7,399 nt of DNA. Origin: Bacteroidota bacterium. GTDB taxonomy: Bacteria > Bacteroidota > Bacteroidia > Chitinophagales > Chitinophagaceae. Below are positions 1 to 6,570 of the stretch, piece after piece. The notes under the pieces were generated by a model that was not told where the DNA came from, searched no databases, and worked only from the letters and a program-made list of their open reading frames with translations. The translations under genes were made by a program, and so were the position numbers. The stretch's first letter is position 1. Every line of letters begins with the position of its first letter. The stretch lies in NCBI GenBank assembly GCA_947461985.1, contig CANHNT010000096.1, positions 1 through 7,399 of the forward strand, read 5' to 3'.

Positions 1-1
1 A

Positions 2-427
2 AGAATTGTTTATTTTTTGGTATTTAATTTGTTGATATTGAACAATTCGTTTGGTCAACGAGTGAGTATGATTGATTCAATAATTCTCAAAAATAATTTC
101 AAATCACTTCGTGCTGGGGTGCAACCTAAAAGAAGTTTTATTGCTAAGGATAAGAAGAACTCCGTTTTAAATAAAATAGCTGGAGGGATGATTTATTTTT
201 ATCAAAATATAATTTCCGAACAAATACAAGCTGGTTGTAGTTATGAAATATCTTGTTCACAATATTTAAAATTGTGCATCGAAAAATATGGTTTTGTTGT
301 AGGAACTTTTGCTGGTATCAATCAATTTGGAAAATGTGCTGGTAATAATCACAAAAATCATTCTTCTTACAAAATAAATGAAAATAATATCATAATAAAT
401 AAAATTGATGAGGAAAATTATAAGTAG
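2..427 (+). CDS. yidD: Secreted YidD-like protein, 5' end outside the window
   Basis: The reading frame is open to the left edge. A TTG at 17 could serve as a start, but the codons before it (R-I-V-Y-F) continue one hydrophobic stretch ending in NNSFGQ, which reads as a signal peptide cleaved before Gln, so the true start probably lies upstream. The visible part is 141 residues. Counting from the TTG, residues 56-107 match the YidD family: a GGMIYFYQNIIS helix, Cys74 and Cys80 in the C-x5-C-SQY motif, the EKYGFVVGTF helix and a final Cys107. Family knowledge: YidD is normally a cytoplasmic-side membrane protein of about 70-85 residues that assists YidC-dependent insertion. This copy is longer, appears exported, and lacks the usual His-Pro after the last Cys and the Pro/Gly-rich tail. 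Its last 20 bases overlap the next gene. Family membership is fairly sure; a YidD-type job in this location is not. Confidence 0.8.
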   Translation, partial: RIVYFLVFNLLILNNSFGQRVSMIDSIILKNNFKSLRAGVQPKRSFIAKDKKNSVLNKIAGGMIYFYQNIISEQIQAGCSYEISCSQYLKLCIEKYGFVVGTFAGINQFGKCAGNNHKNHSSYKINENNIIINKIDEENYK

Positions 428-1211
428 TTTTATTTGTTTTATGCTGAGTTTTCATTTTAGTTATGCGCAACGCAGCATTGACTATGATTTTATTAAACAT
501 CTAAGCCAAGAAAATAAAAAAATAGAACATGCTCAGTATCTAAAAACTGAGATTGAACTAAGTGATACGTTAGAATATTTAAAAGCAAAATTTTACATCC
601 AATATAAAATGGATAGTAGTTTTGAATATTTTTTTAAAAAAAGTAAAACACTTTTTTTACAAGATACTTTAGCATTAGGCTATGCCTCTTGTTATTTGTT
701 ATCTAATGACTCTACAAAAATCAATAAAAATGAATGGTTTCAACGATTAAATAAATATCAATTGTCAAAAGAAATTAATCATATAACGGCTATTTATAAT
801 CTTAAATTTTTACCTGTAAAAGATATCAAACCGCTTGAATACCCTAATTTGATTAAACAAGGAGTCATTGAATATAAATTAGCGAAACAAAAAAGTCCTT
901 TAAAAGCTGCTTTGTTGTCTTCTGTTATTCCAGGTTTAGGTAAAGTGTATATTGGAAAATTTAGAATTGGTCTCAGCACAGCTTTCGTAAATGGTTTATT
1001 TGCTTATCAAACCTATGAAAGTATTCATAAATTGGGCATAAAACATCCACTCAGTATTTTGAATTTATTATTAACGACAATTTTTTATTCGTCAAATATT
1101 TATGGAAGTTATAGGGATACTCAATATTTTAAAGAAGAAAAATTACAACAATTATACAATGATGCGTCTAACTATTATTCTGTTCAGTCTTTTCCTTATT
1201 TGTACAAATAA
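408..1211 (+). CDS. Exported helical protein with C-terminal PGLG membrane region
   Basis: I do not recognise a named gene. ATG 408 is preferred over the in-frame TTG at 405 because it directly begins a signal peptide (MRKIISSFICFMLSFHFSYA, cleaved before Gln). The product is 267 residues. Residues about 30-160 are mostly helical and rich in Lys, Tyr and Leu, with a weak resemblance to TPR-type repeats. At about 165-240 comes KSPLKAALLSSVIPGLGK, then two hydrophobic segments (about 188-204 and 214-232) and a closing SSNIYGSY motif. This PG-x-G, Gly, membrane hairpin and N-x-Y-x-S layout resembles C-terminal regions of some Bacteroidota proteins with TM2-like or DUF5683-like domains; I cannot confirm the exact family. 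It overlaps the YidD-like gene by 20 bases and the following, similarly built gene by about 53. A role in the same envelope process as the YidD-like protein is inferred from context only. Confidence 0.85.
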   Translation: MRKIISSFICFMLSFHFSYAQRSIDYDFIKHLSQENKKIEHAQYLKTEIELSDTLEYLKAKFYIQYKMDSSFEYFFKKSKTLFLQDTLALGYASCYLLSNDSTKINKNEWFQRLNKYQLSKEINHITAIYNLKFLPVKDIKPLEYPNLIKQGVIEYKLAKQKSPLKAALLSSVIPGLGKVYIGKFRIGLSTAFVNGLFAYQTYESIHKLGIKHPLSILNLLLTTIFYSSNIYGSYRDTQYFKEEKLQQLYNDASNYYSVQSFPYLYK

Positions 1212-1980
1212 AAAACTAACGGCTCAAAATTTAGATTCTTCTAAATATGTTTTGATGCAATTAGAAAAGGATTGGTATTTGTCAAAATCGCCAGCCGAAA
1301 AAACAAAAATAAGTTTTAAACGCCTCCAACTGTTCACTTTTAATCATTTAGAAAATGAGGGGGAGTGTTTAGATGAATGCAATAGAATTAAAACAATTTA
1401 TTTATCGGAATATGAAACACAACTTTTTTGTTGGAATGCAGCAATTGTTTATATGATTCATTCAGATTATGTAAAATCATTGGAACATATTCAACGATAT
1501 AAACTGCTGACACAGGATACGACCATGGTTTCAAATTTGCTAGAACTATTAGCCATCAATAAATCGCCTTATGATAGTATTCAAACTTTGCAAGTCAATA
1601 GAGATTTGGAAGAGTTGCATAGTTGCTTAATTTATGAAGAAGGAATGCAACAAAAAAAAGGACGAAATTATATCCTCAGTTCATACATAATCCCAGGTAG
1701 TGGTATGATGCTTAAAGGGTATTATGTAAAAGGAGCAACGTCTTTGGTATTAAATACCGGTGCATTTTATTTGTTTTATGTTCTTGCCAAAAACGCCTTG
1801 TATGCCAATGCTGTAGGTTATTCTTTATTAACGTTGGTTAAATTTTATCAGGGCAATTTAGTCTATTCTCAAAAATTAGTTTCAAAGCGTACTTTTAAAA
1901 AACAACGCCTAGTTAACGAAAAATGCCATCAACAACTGGAGCAGTTATTGATGGCAAATCCTATTAATTTTAAGTATTGA
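1159..1980 (+). CDS. Exported helical protein with PGSG membrane region, relative of the preceding gene
   Basis: No named gene is recognised. The frame is open from 1102, but the twin ATGs at 1159 and 1162 are the better starts because a signal peptide follows at once (MRLTIILFSLFLICTNKKLTA, cleaved before Gln). The product is about 273 residues. Residues 30-165 are predicted mainly helical, with several Cys (70, 74, 91, 156). Residues 173-240 repeat the plan of the preceding protein: SSYIIPGSGMMLKGYYVKG, two hydrophobic segments (about 192-210 and 214-230) and a QGNLVYSQ motif. The two genes therefore look like an old, strongly diverged tandem duplication. The start region lies inside the last 53 bases of the preceding gene. 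The stop codon is one base from that of the converging gene, and codons 256-266 coincide with a terminator hairpin for that gene. Membrane placement is likely; function is unknown. Confidence 0.85.
   Translation: MMRLTIILFSLFLICTNKKLTAQNLDSSKYVLMQLEKDWYLSKSPAEKTKISFKRLQLFTFNHLENEGECLDECNRIKTIYLSEYETQLFCWNAAIVYMIHSDYVKSLEHIQRYKLLTQDTTMVSNLLELLAINKSPYDSIQTLQVNRDLEELHSCLIYEEGMQQKKGRNYILSSYIIPGSGMMLKGYYVKGATSLVLNTGAFYLFYVLAKNALYANAVGYSLLTLVKFYQGNLVYSQKLVSKRTFKKQRLVNEKCHQQLEQLLMANPINFKY
1919..1956 (-). terminator. Intrinsic terminator of the minus-strand operon, inside the converging gene
   Basis: Bases 1924-1938 (TGCCATCAACAACTG) and 1942-1956 (CAGTTATTGATGGCA) are inverted repeats of 15 bases around a GAG loop. 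Read on the minus strand, the stem has 14 Watson-Crick pairs and one U-G wobble, a three-base CTC loop, and is followed at once by TTTTT (1923-1919). On the plus strand the same odd position is a C-A mismatch and no T-run follows, so the element favours minus-strand termination. It starts 25 bases after the stop codon of the minus-strand gene ending at 1982 and lies wholly within the coding sequence of the plus-strand gene ending at 1980. Confidence 0.8.
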
Positions 1981-1981
1981 G

Positions 1982-3598
1982 TTATTTTAGTTTAACAGAA
2001 CCTAAATAACCACCACCTGTTAATGCCGAACCATTATTGACCTTAATTAAAAAATATAGACACCCAATGCCACCCAATGGGGCAGTTACGCAAGTCGCAA
2101 CTTTTACACCTGTTTTTATTTTAGGTTGGTATCCATCTAAAAATAATGTATTGTCAAGTTCTGTAATTTTAGCTGCATTCACATAATGCATTTTGCTTTT
2201 TTCTGTTTTGTCTTTATTTAATTTCAACGTTTGCAAAAGCATATTCCCTGAAGTCGCATTTATTTTAGAATAAGATAATACATCGCGCATTTCTTTATTC
2301 GATTTTCTATTGAAAATATTTCTGCGTCCTTTTCTATATTTATCTGCATAGGTTAAATAAGAATTTTCTGCATTCAAAATTACTTGAATATCGCGAACAT
2401 ATAATTCAGGATAGGATATTCTTCTTTCTAAAACATTTCTCCAATTCAATTCCCCCTCTTTATTCAAACTCACAATTAAAATATCCCCTTTTCTATTTTC
2501 ATAAGTGGTTCTTGTATTTCCTTTACTATCGGTATAGGTACGAACAATATTTTCGTCTTCAGTAGCATATAGCGTAATGTTTCCTGCTTCATCATATTTT
2601 GCTTTTTCTAAATACAGTAAACTAAATCTAATTTTTGGAGCAGAAATTTCAGTAAACTTAGTATTTTCAAGTTCGCCAGATGCTGAGTTTAACGTCGAAC
2701 TAAAAACGCCGTTTCCTCTTTCCGATCTTTTCCCTACAGACTCACTGTAAATGCCTACAACATGCAATTTGTTATTTTCAGAAAAATATTCAAAATCATC
2801 AATGTGCTTGCCTGATGATTTTATTGGAATAGAATTTATCGTATTTTTTTCGGTATTGATTACGGATAAAATTGAATATGAAAATATTTTACTGTCTTTT
2901 TTAGTATCAGCATCCGCTTTAACCGAATTTTTTGTAATTAATGAACCATCATCACCCACTCTAATAGAAGATAAGTTATAAGCCGAATTTCTTGTGCTTT
3001 GAATAGGTAATTCAATTTGGCCGCTGTTTACCACACTCAATAAATTATTCACAACTGTGTATTCTATTTCTACATTTTCACCTTTTTTTCTTGGTCTTTC
3101 AGACACGATATATAAATTATCATTTGCAATGCCATTTGAAAGTGTTTTTATTGATTTCACAAATTTAGAACTACCTAATGTTGACGTATTTATTTGATAA
3201 ACTTTTTTCTTTGCACTAATTGTATTTAGCGTAGGGGTAAAAGATTGAGCATATAATATTTCTTTTCCTTTTGAGTCATTTACAAACATCACGTAAACCA
3301 CATCGTTTGTCACACAAATATTGCTATATTCTTCTTTACTTTTTAAATTGATTTTGCCTAATTGTTTCATTGTTTTTTTATCAAAAACTATCAAATAGCG
3401 TTGTGTTTTTGATAATTTTTTATATGTTGGACTGAAAACAGCATATACATAATCTTTATTTGATCCAGCAAATTCTTCCAAATTACCAGTAGTCATTCTG
3501 TCATAAGAAATATTTTTTGACCAATCGACACTTAAGTCTTGGGCAAAAATTGTCATTGGTATAATTGCAACCAATAAAATTAATAAAGTTCTTTTCAT
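1982..3598 (-). CDS. Large exported protein of unknown function, beta-rich
   Basis: I do not recognise this gene. The 538-residue product begins with a clear signal peptide (MKRTLLILLVAIIPMTIFA, cleaved before Gln20), so it is periplasmic, surface-attached or secreted. The mature part is rich in short strand-like stretches such as DYVYAVFSP, RYLIVFDKKT, NVVYVMFVND-type segments and KGDILIVSLNKEGELNWRNV. Their spacing resembles beta-propeller blades, but no named repeat can be assigned. Cys is nearly absent except for one early residue and two near the end. Residues about 500-518 form a hydrophobic, Gly-rich segment (VATCVTAPLGGIGCLYFLI) that could anchor or pack the C-terminus. No type IX secretion sorting domain is evident at the end. 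It is the last gene of the minus-strand run, 19 bases after the beta-barrel gene, and is followed by the terminator at 1919-1956. Cooperation with the barrel protein is plausible from position only. Confidence 0.88.
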   Translation of the reverse strand: MKRTLLILLVAIIPMTIFAQDLSVDWSKNISYDRMTTGNLEEFAGSNKDYVYAVFSPTYKKLSKTQRYLIVFDKKTMKQLGKINLKSKEEYSNICVTNDVVYVMFVNDSKGKEILYAQSFTPTLNTISAKKKVYQINTSTLGSSKFVKSIKTLSNGIANDNLYIVSERPRKKGENVEIEYTVVNNLLSVVNSGQIELPIQSTRNSAYNLSSIRVGDDGSLITKNSVKADADTKKDSKIFSYSILSVINTEKNTINSIPIKSSGKHIDDFEYFSENNKLHVVGIYSESVGKRSERGNGVFSSTLNSASGELENTKFTEISAPKIRFSLLYLEKAKYDEAGNITLYATEDENIVRTYTDSKGNTRTTYENRKGDILIVSLNKEGELNWRNVLERRISYPELYVRDIQVILNAENSYLTYADKYRKGRRNIFNRKSNKEMRDVLSYSKINATSGNMLLQTLKLNKDKTEKSKMHYVNAAKITELDNTLFLDGYQPKIKTGVKVATCVTAPLGGIGCLYFLIKVNNGSALTGGGYLGSVKLK

Positions 3599-3617
3599 AT
3601 TTTTTTATTTTTATTTT
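3599..3617 (-). promoter_or_regulatory. A-rich leader before the large exported protein gene
   Basis: The 19 bases between the two genes read AAAATAAAAATAAAAAAAT on the minus strand: 16 A, 3 T and no G or C. There is no Shine-Dalgarno box. In Bacteroidota, A-rich sequence just upstream of the start codon favours translation initiation, so this is probably the translation leader of the gene starting at 3598. A separate promoter cannot be seen here. Confidence 0.4.
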
Positions 3618-4397
3618 TTAAAATGAGATCCCATATATTAACCCAAACGTTAGTAATAGACTTTTTTCTTTTGATTTTTTTGATATGTATTCATATCTGC
3701 TAGACGTTGGGTTGAAACTCATTTCGTTAAATGAGCTTGTTTTTGTGCCAATACCAATATAATACTCCATCGCTAATCCATCTTCTCTATAAGCCATTTG
3801 GCCAACAACAAGTTGAGTGCCAGATGATAAAACAGGAAGGTTTTTTACGTTTGTTGGGATGATATCTTCAGTTCTGTTAAATGCAAAAGTTTGTTTATAC
3901 ATTCTATAATTAATTCCTACATAAAATTTATATTCAATATCATAATATTCAGCAAGCTTCATGTTGGTATAAATTTTACCGGTAAGATCAGTGTAGAAAT
4001 TATTACTTTGAACATAATCATTATCCTGATTGTAGGTAGAGGCCATTTTATTATCATTTTGATTTCTATAAATATCTGCATCATTGAGAAGGCCTTCTGT
4101 CACATCCTTACCTAAACAATATCCTAATGATAGTCGTGCGGCAAATCGATCATTAATGGCTCTTTCATAACTAACAACAGCCATTTTACGAATCATGTGT
4201 CCAACGCTAATTCCTATTAAATTGCGGTTGTCATTTTCGGAACTTTTTTTCTTGTTCTTCGATTCTGTACTTTTAGGAGTATACTTACCGCCATCTAAAT
4301 CTTTAGGCATAGACGTATTTTGAGCAAAAATAAAGTTGGATAAAACACAAACATAACTAGTTAAAATGAGTGTTTTCAAAGAGATTTTATTTAACAT
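3618..4397 (-). CDS. Outer-membrane beta-barrel protein
   Basis: The 259-residue product starts with a signal peptide (MLNKISLKTLILTSYVCVLSNFIFA, cleaved before Gln26). A hydrophilic stretch rich in Lys, Ser and Asn (about 27-58) follows. From residue 59 come alternating amphipathic strands: NLIGISVGHMIRKMAVVSYERAI, RFAARLSLGYCLG, YDIEYKFYVGINYRMY, LAMEYYIGIGTKTSS and LLLTFGLIYGISF. The final Phe is the usual outer-membrane insertion signal. The start of the barrel resembles Bacteroidota porin-like or DUF3575-type proteins, in which a strand ending in SYERAI is common; I cannot name the exact family. It lies 12 bases after the protease gene and 19 before the large exported protein gene, so all three are probably co-transcribed. 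It may be a small channel or an anchor for the exported partners; substrate unknown. Confidence 0.82.
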   Translation of the reverse strand: MLNKISLKTLILTSYVCVLSNFIFAQNTSMPKDLDGGKYTPKSTESKNKKKSSENDNRNLIGISVGHMIRKMAVVSYERAINDRFAARLSLGYCLGKDVTEGLLNDADIYRNQNDNKMASTYNQDNDYVQSNNFYTDLTGKIYTNMKLAEYYDIEYKFYVGINYRMYKQTFAFNRTEDIIPTNVKNLPVLSSGTQLVVGQMAYREDGLAMEYYIGIGTKTSSFNEMSFNPTSSRYEYISKKSKEKSLLLTFGLIYGISF

Positions 4398-4409
4398 TCG
4401 GTGAAAGTA

Positions 4410-6059
4410 CTATTTTACACGAATAAGTACAATGTACTTCTTCATTTTTTTAATTTTTTCTTCAAAACTCAAATTAGATAACGTGTTATTTTGAGTGAGA
4501 TTTATTTTTTCAGGTAATGATTGCACTAAATTGATTAAAAAGTTATTTTTTATTCCGTAAGACACATTTTCCGCTTTTGCTATTCCAGAATTAATAATTC
4601 CTATTAACTCACAATTGTTATTAAAAATAGGCCCACCACTATTTCCTGGTTGAACGGGTATGGTAGTTTGAAAACTATTAATCGCACTTTTATAGCCCGT
4701 TTTTGCACTAATTTTCCCGTCTGTAAACTTCACATCATTACCCATGCCCGATAAAGCAAGAGGAAATCCCAGTGTAAATGCATTACTGCCTAGCTCAAAA
4801 GAATTTGTAGAAGGAAATGAATATTCTATTTGATTAAAATGAGGTTTGTAGGCAATATCATCTATTTTTAAAATTGCTAAATCATTGTCGGCATCTTTAA
4901 TTAATACGGTAGCTTTATACGATTTGTATGATGAAGAAAGGGTGTCAAAAACATCGATTACAAAATGTTTTCCGTTTTCAACTACATGGAAATTAGTGGC
5001 AATATAGCCTTCGGTATTTAAGAAAAAACCGGTGCCTGTTGCTTTTACATCATTGTTTTGTTGTCCGTTGCCTGATACACTTCCGCTTCCCATTTGGCTG
5101 TAACTGATTTGTTTAAATGCAATTTCATCAATATTTAAAGTGAATTTTCCAATTGCAGCTATTCCAAAATTATTGCCAAAAAATGAAATTTTTGAAGATT
5201 TATTGATTACGGTGCTGTTAATTGTATAAAGAATATCAGCTCCACTTGAAATTACTTTTAATGTATTAAATCCTTTTTCTTCTATAGCTGAAGAAAACAT
5301 TTCATTAAGGGAATAATTTATAGCACCTTCATAAACGGTTCCTATGTAAACATTTTCATTTGATATGTAAAAGAAGTTATAGTTGTCCCAGTCTTTAAAA
5401 CCAAAAATTAATCCTCCTTTGTCCTCCGATTTATTTTTAGTCAATTCTATTTTAGCTTCAATGATAAAATCTTCTTTGTCAAATTTTAAATATTTATATC
5501 TCGACGTACCTTCTTTTATTTTAGAGGCTAATTGCAAAGCGCCATTTACAATTGATACGGTTTGTTTTTCATTCGATAATAATTCCCAATCAGAAGAGTT
5601 GTCATTAAAATTATCTTCAAAAATATCAAAGCGTTGACCATCTTCAGAGAATTCGGTATAACGGTTCTCTTCTAAAACATTTTCGGTAAAATTAAATTCC
5701 TTCCATAATGAACCACTTTCATAAAAGTATTTGGTTACACCATTTAGTTTACCCTCTCTACTATATACTTTAATGAATTTTTCTTTCCCATTTTTAAAAA
5801 ACCATTTAACCGTATCGCTAAACTTACTGTTGAAAAATGAATTTGAATCTACCACTAAAATAGTACCCGAAAAACATTTTTTAGTGTTCGAATAGTTGCC
5901 AATAAAGGTTCTATTATTTTCATTGGAAATTGAAAAGGATGCATTGCTAGCTGTTGTTTTATTCCCATCCACATCAAAATAAAATTTATTGTTTGTTTGT
6001 GCTGTAGAAGTTAAAAAACTGAATATGCTTAATACGATGAGTGTTATTTTATTTTTCAT
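4410..6059 (-). CDS. Exported trypsin-like (HtrA-type, S1C) serine protease with MORN-like and LamG-like regions
   Basis: The frame is open from 6089, but ATG 6059 is preferred: it directly begins a signal peptide (MKNKITLIVLSIFSFLTSTA, cleaved before Gln) and leaves 19 bases after the previous gene. The product is 549 residues. Using that start, about 84-125 carries MORN_2/YwqK-like sequence (WFFKNGK…REGKLNGVTKYFYESGSLWKEF). About 147-317 begins with FEDNFNDNSSDW and looks like a concanavalin/LamG-like sandwich. A Gly/Ser-rich linker (323-340) leads to the protease domain at about 341-520. Its catalytic triad is visible as His358 (ATNFHVV), Asp393 (DNDLAIL) and Ser474 (QPGNSGGP). Unlike DegP/HtrA it has no PDZ domain; only a short Lys-rich tail follows. 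All key residues are present, so it should be active in the periplasm or at the surface. The front domains may bind glycans or a partner; substrate unknown. Confidence 0.88.
   Translation of the reverse strand: MKNKITLIVLSIFSFLTSTAQTNNKFYFDVDGNKTTASNASFSISNENNRTFIGNYSNTKKCFSGTILVVDSNSFFNSKFSDTVKWFFKNGKEKFIKVYSREGKLNGVTKYFYESGSLWKEFNFTENVLEENRYTEFSEDGQRFDIFEDNFNDNSSDWELLSNEKQTVSIVNGALQLASKIKEGTSRYKYLKFDKEDFIIEAKIELTKNKSEDKGGLIFGFKDWDNYNFFYISNENVYIGTVYEGAINYSLNEMFSSAIEEKGFNTLKVISSGADILYTINSTVINKSSKISFFGNNFGIAAIGKFTLNIDEIAFKQISYSQMGSGSVSGNGQQNNDVKATGTGFFLNTEGYIATNFHVVENGKHFVIDVFDTLSSSYKSYKATVLIKDADNDLAILKIDDIAYKPHFNQIEYSFPSTNSFELGSNAFTLGFPLALSGMGNDVKFTDGKISAKTGYKSAINSFQTTIPVQPGNSGGPIFNNNCELIGIINSGIAKAENVSYGIKNNFLINLVQSLPEKINLTQNNTLSNLSFEEKIKKMKKYIVLIRVK
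4425..4439. repeat. Short near-perfect palindrome at the end of the protease gene
   Basis: AAGTACA and TGTACTT flank a single A, giving 7-base arms in the last codons of the protease gene, 28 bases before the start of the barrel gene. A further AAGTAC lies at 4405-4410. It could be an operator for the downstream genes, but it is short, A/T-rich and lies in coding sequence, so chance is a fair explanation. Confidence 0.2.
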
Positions 6060-6078
6060 TATAAGTTTACTATTTTTT

Positions 6079-6570
6079 TTAATTGACAATTCTATTCCAC
6101 AGCCAACTTTTATTTAATGGAACAAGCCATTCATTTTCTAATTTTTCTTTCGTATCCACTAAGTTGTTAAACAACAAGGTATCCGTTTCAATGTAGCCTT
6201 TTTCTAAAGCATATTTTACTTGATTCATTGGCAATTGTTCTGCCTTGTCTTTCACTAAAAAAGTAATAGTCAATCGGTCAAATAAATCAATACTGTATTG
6301 GCGCTCAATACTTTTAATCAATCGAGTCATTCCATCAGTACTGCAACCACCCACAGCACAATTGGTTTCATCGGCAACGACAACAATAAATTGATGATAA
6401 ACTATTTTTGCCCATGATTTGACATCATCGCCATGCGATTTCCATTGAACATAAAAATTATACAGTTGCTCATTAATTTCTAATTCTTCTTGTGCTCTAA
6501 AAGCACGATTGCATTGAAAAATCCAAACTCTAGAGTGGGGCGAAAGGTCTTGGGGTATATTTAAGTTCAT
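6079..6570 (-). CDS. Conserved Bacteroidota protein often labelled 'ABC transporter ATPase'
   Basis: The 163-residue product has no signal peptide or membrane segment and should be cytoplasmic. It matches, from memory, a Bacteroidota family of about 160 residues that databases often call 'ABC transporter ATPase'. Diagnostic stretches are SRVWIFQCNRAF (13-24), FIVVVADE (61-68), a Cys-containing GGCSTDGMTRLIKSIE (74-89), LFNNLV (133-138) and a closing Trp-rich part (EWLVPLNKSWLW). There is no Walker A (GxxxxGKS/T), no ABC signature and no Walker B, so the label is not supported by this sequence. Cys76 in the conserved stretch is a candidate functional residue. The start overlaps the stop of the small membrane-protein gene by ATGA, which suggests translational coupling. 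Function unknown. Confidence 0.85.
   Translation of the reverse strand: MNLNIPQDLSPHSRVWIFQCNRAFRAQEELEINEQLYNFYVQWKSHGDDVKSWAKIVYHQFIVVVADETNCAVGGCSTDGMTRLIKSIERQYSIDLFDRLTITFLVKDKAEQLPMNQVKYALEKGYIETDTLLFNNLVDTKEKLENEWLVPLNKSWLWNRIVN

Noticed and set aside
794..979. Minus-strand open frame of 61 codons
   Set aside because: It lies wholly inside the exported PGLG gene, has no signal or family feature and looks like a chance antisense frame.
1159..1230. Possible lipoprotein signal in the second PG-x-G protein (LFLIC)
   Set aside because: The residues before Cys (F-L-I) do not fit a lipobox, and a better cleavage site before Gln follows seven residues later.
1992..2023. Inverted repeat TTAACAG / CTGTTAA as a plus-strand terminator
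   Set aside because: Arms of only 7 A/T-rich bases around an 18-base loop, without a following T-run; too weak to call.
2751..2981. Plus-strand open frame of 76 codons
   Set aside because: It is antisense to the large exported protein gene, which has a clear signal peptide and spans the whole region.
3891..4115. Plus-strand open frame with hydrophobic, Ile-rich product
   Set aside because: It mirrors the barrel gene; the Ile runs come from the complement of Asn/Asp/Tyr codons rather than from a true membrane protein.
4325..4332. TATTTTTG on the minus strand, matching the Bacteroidota -7 box TAnnTTTG
   Set aside because: It falls inside the signal-peptide codons (IFAQ) of the barrel gene, downstream of that gene's start, and no convincing -33 partner was found, so chance is likely.
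5383..5637. Plus-strand open frame of 84 codons
   Set aside because: It is antisense to the LamG-like region of the protease gene and shows no independent coding sign.
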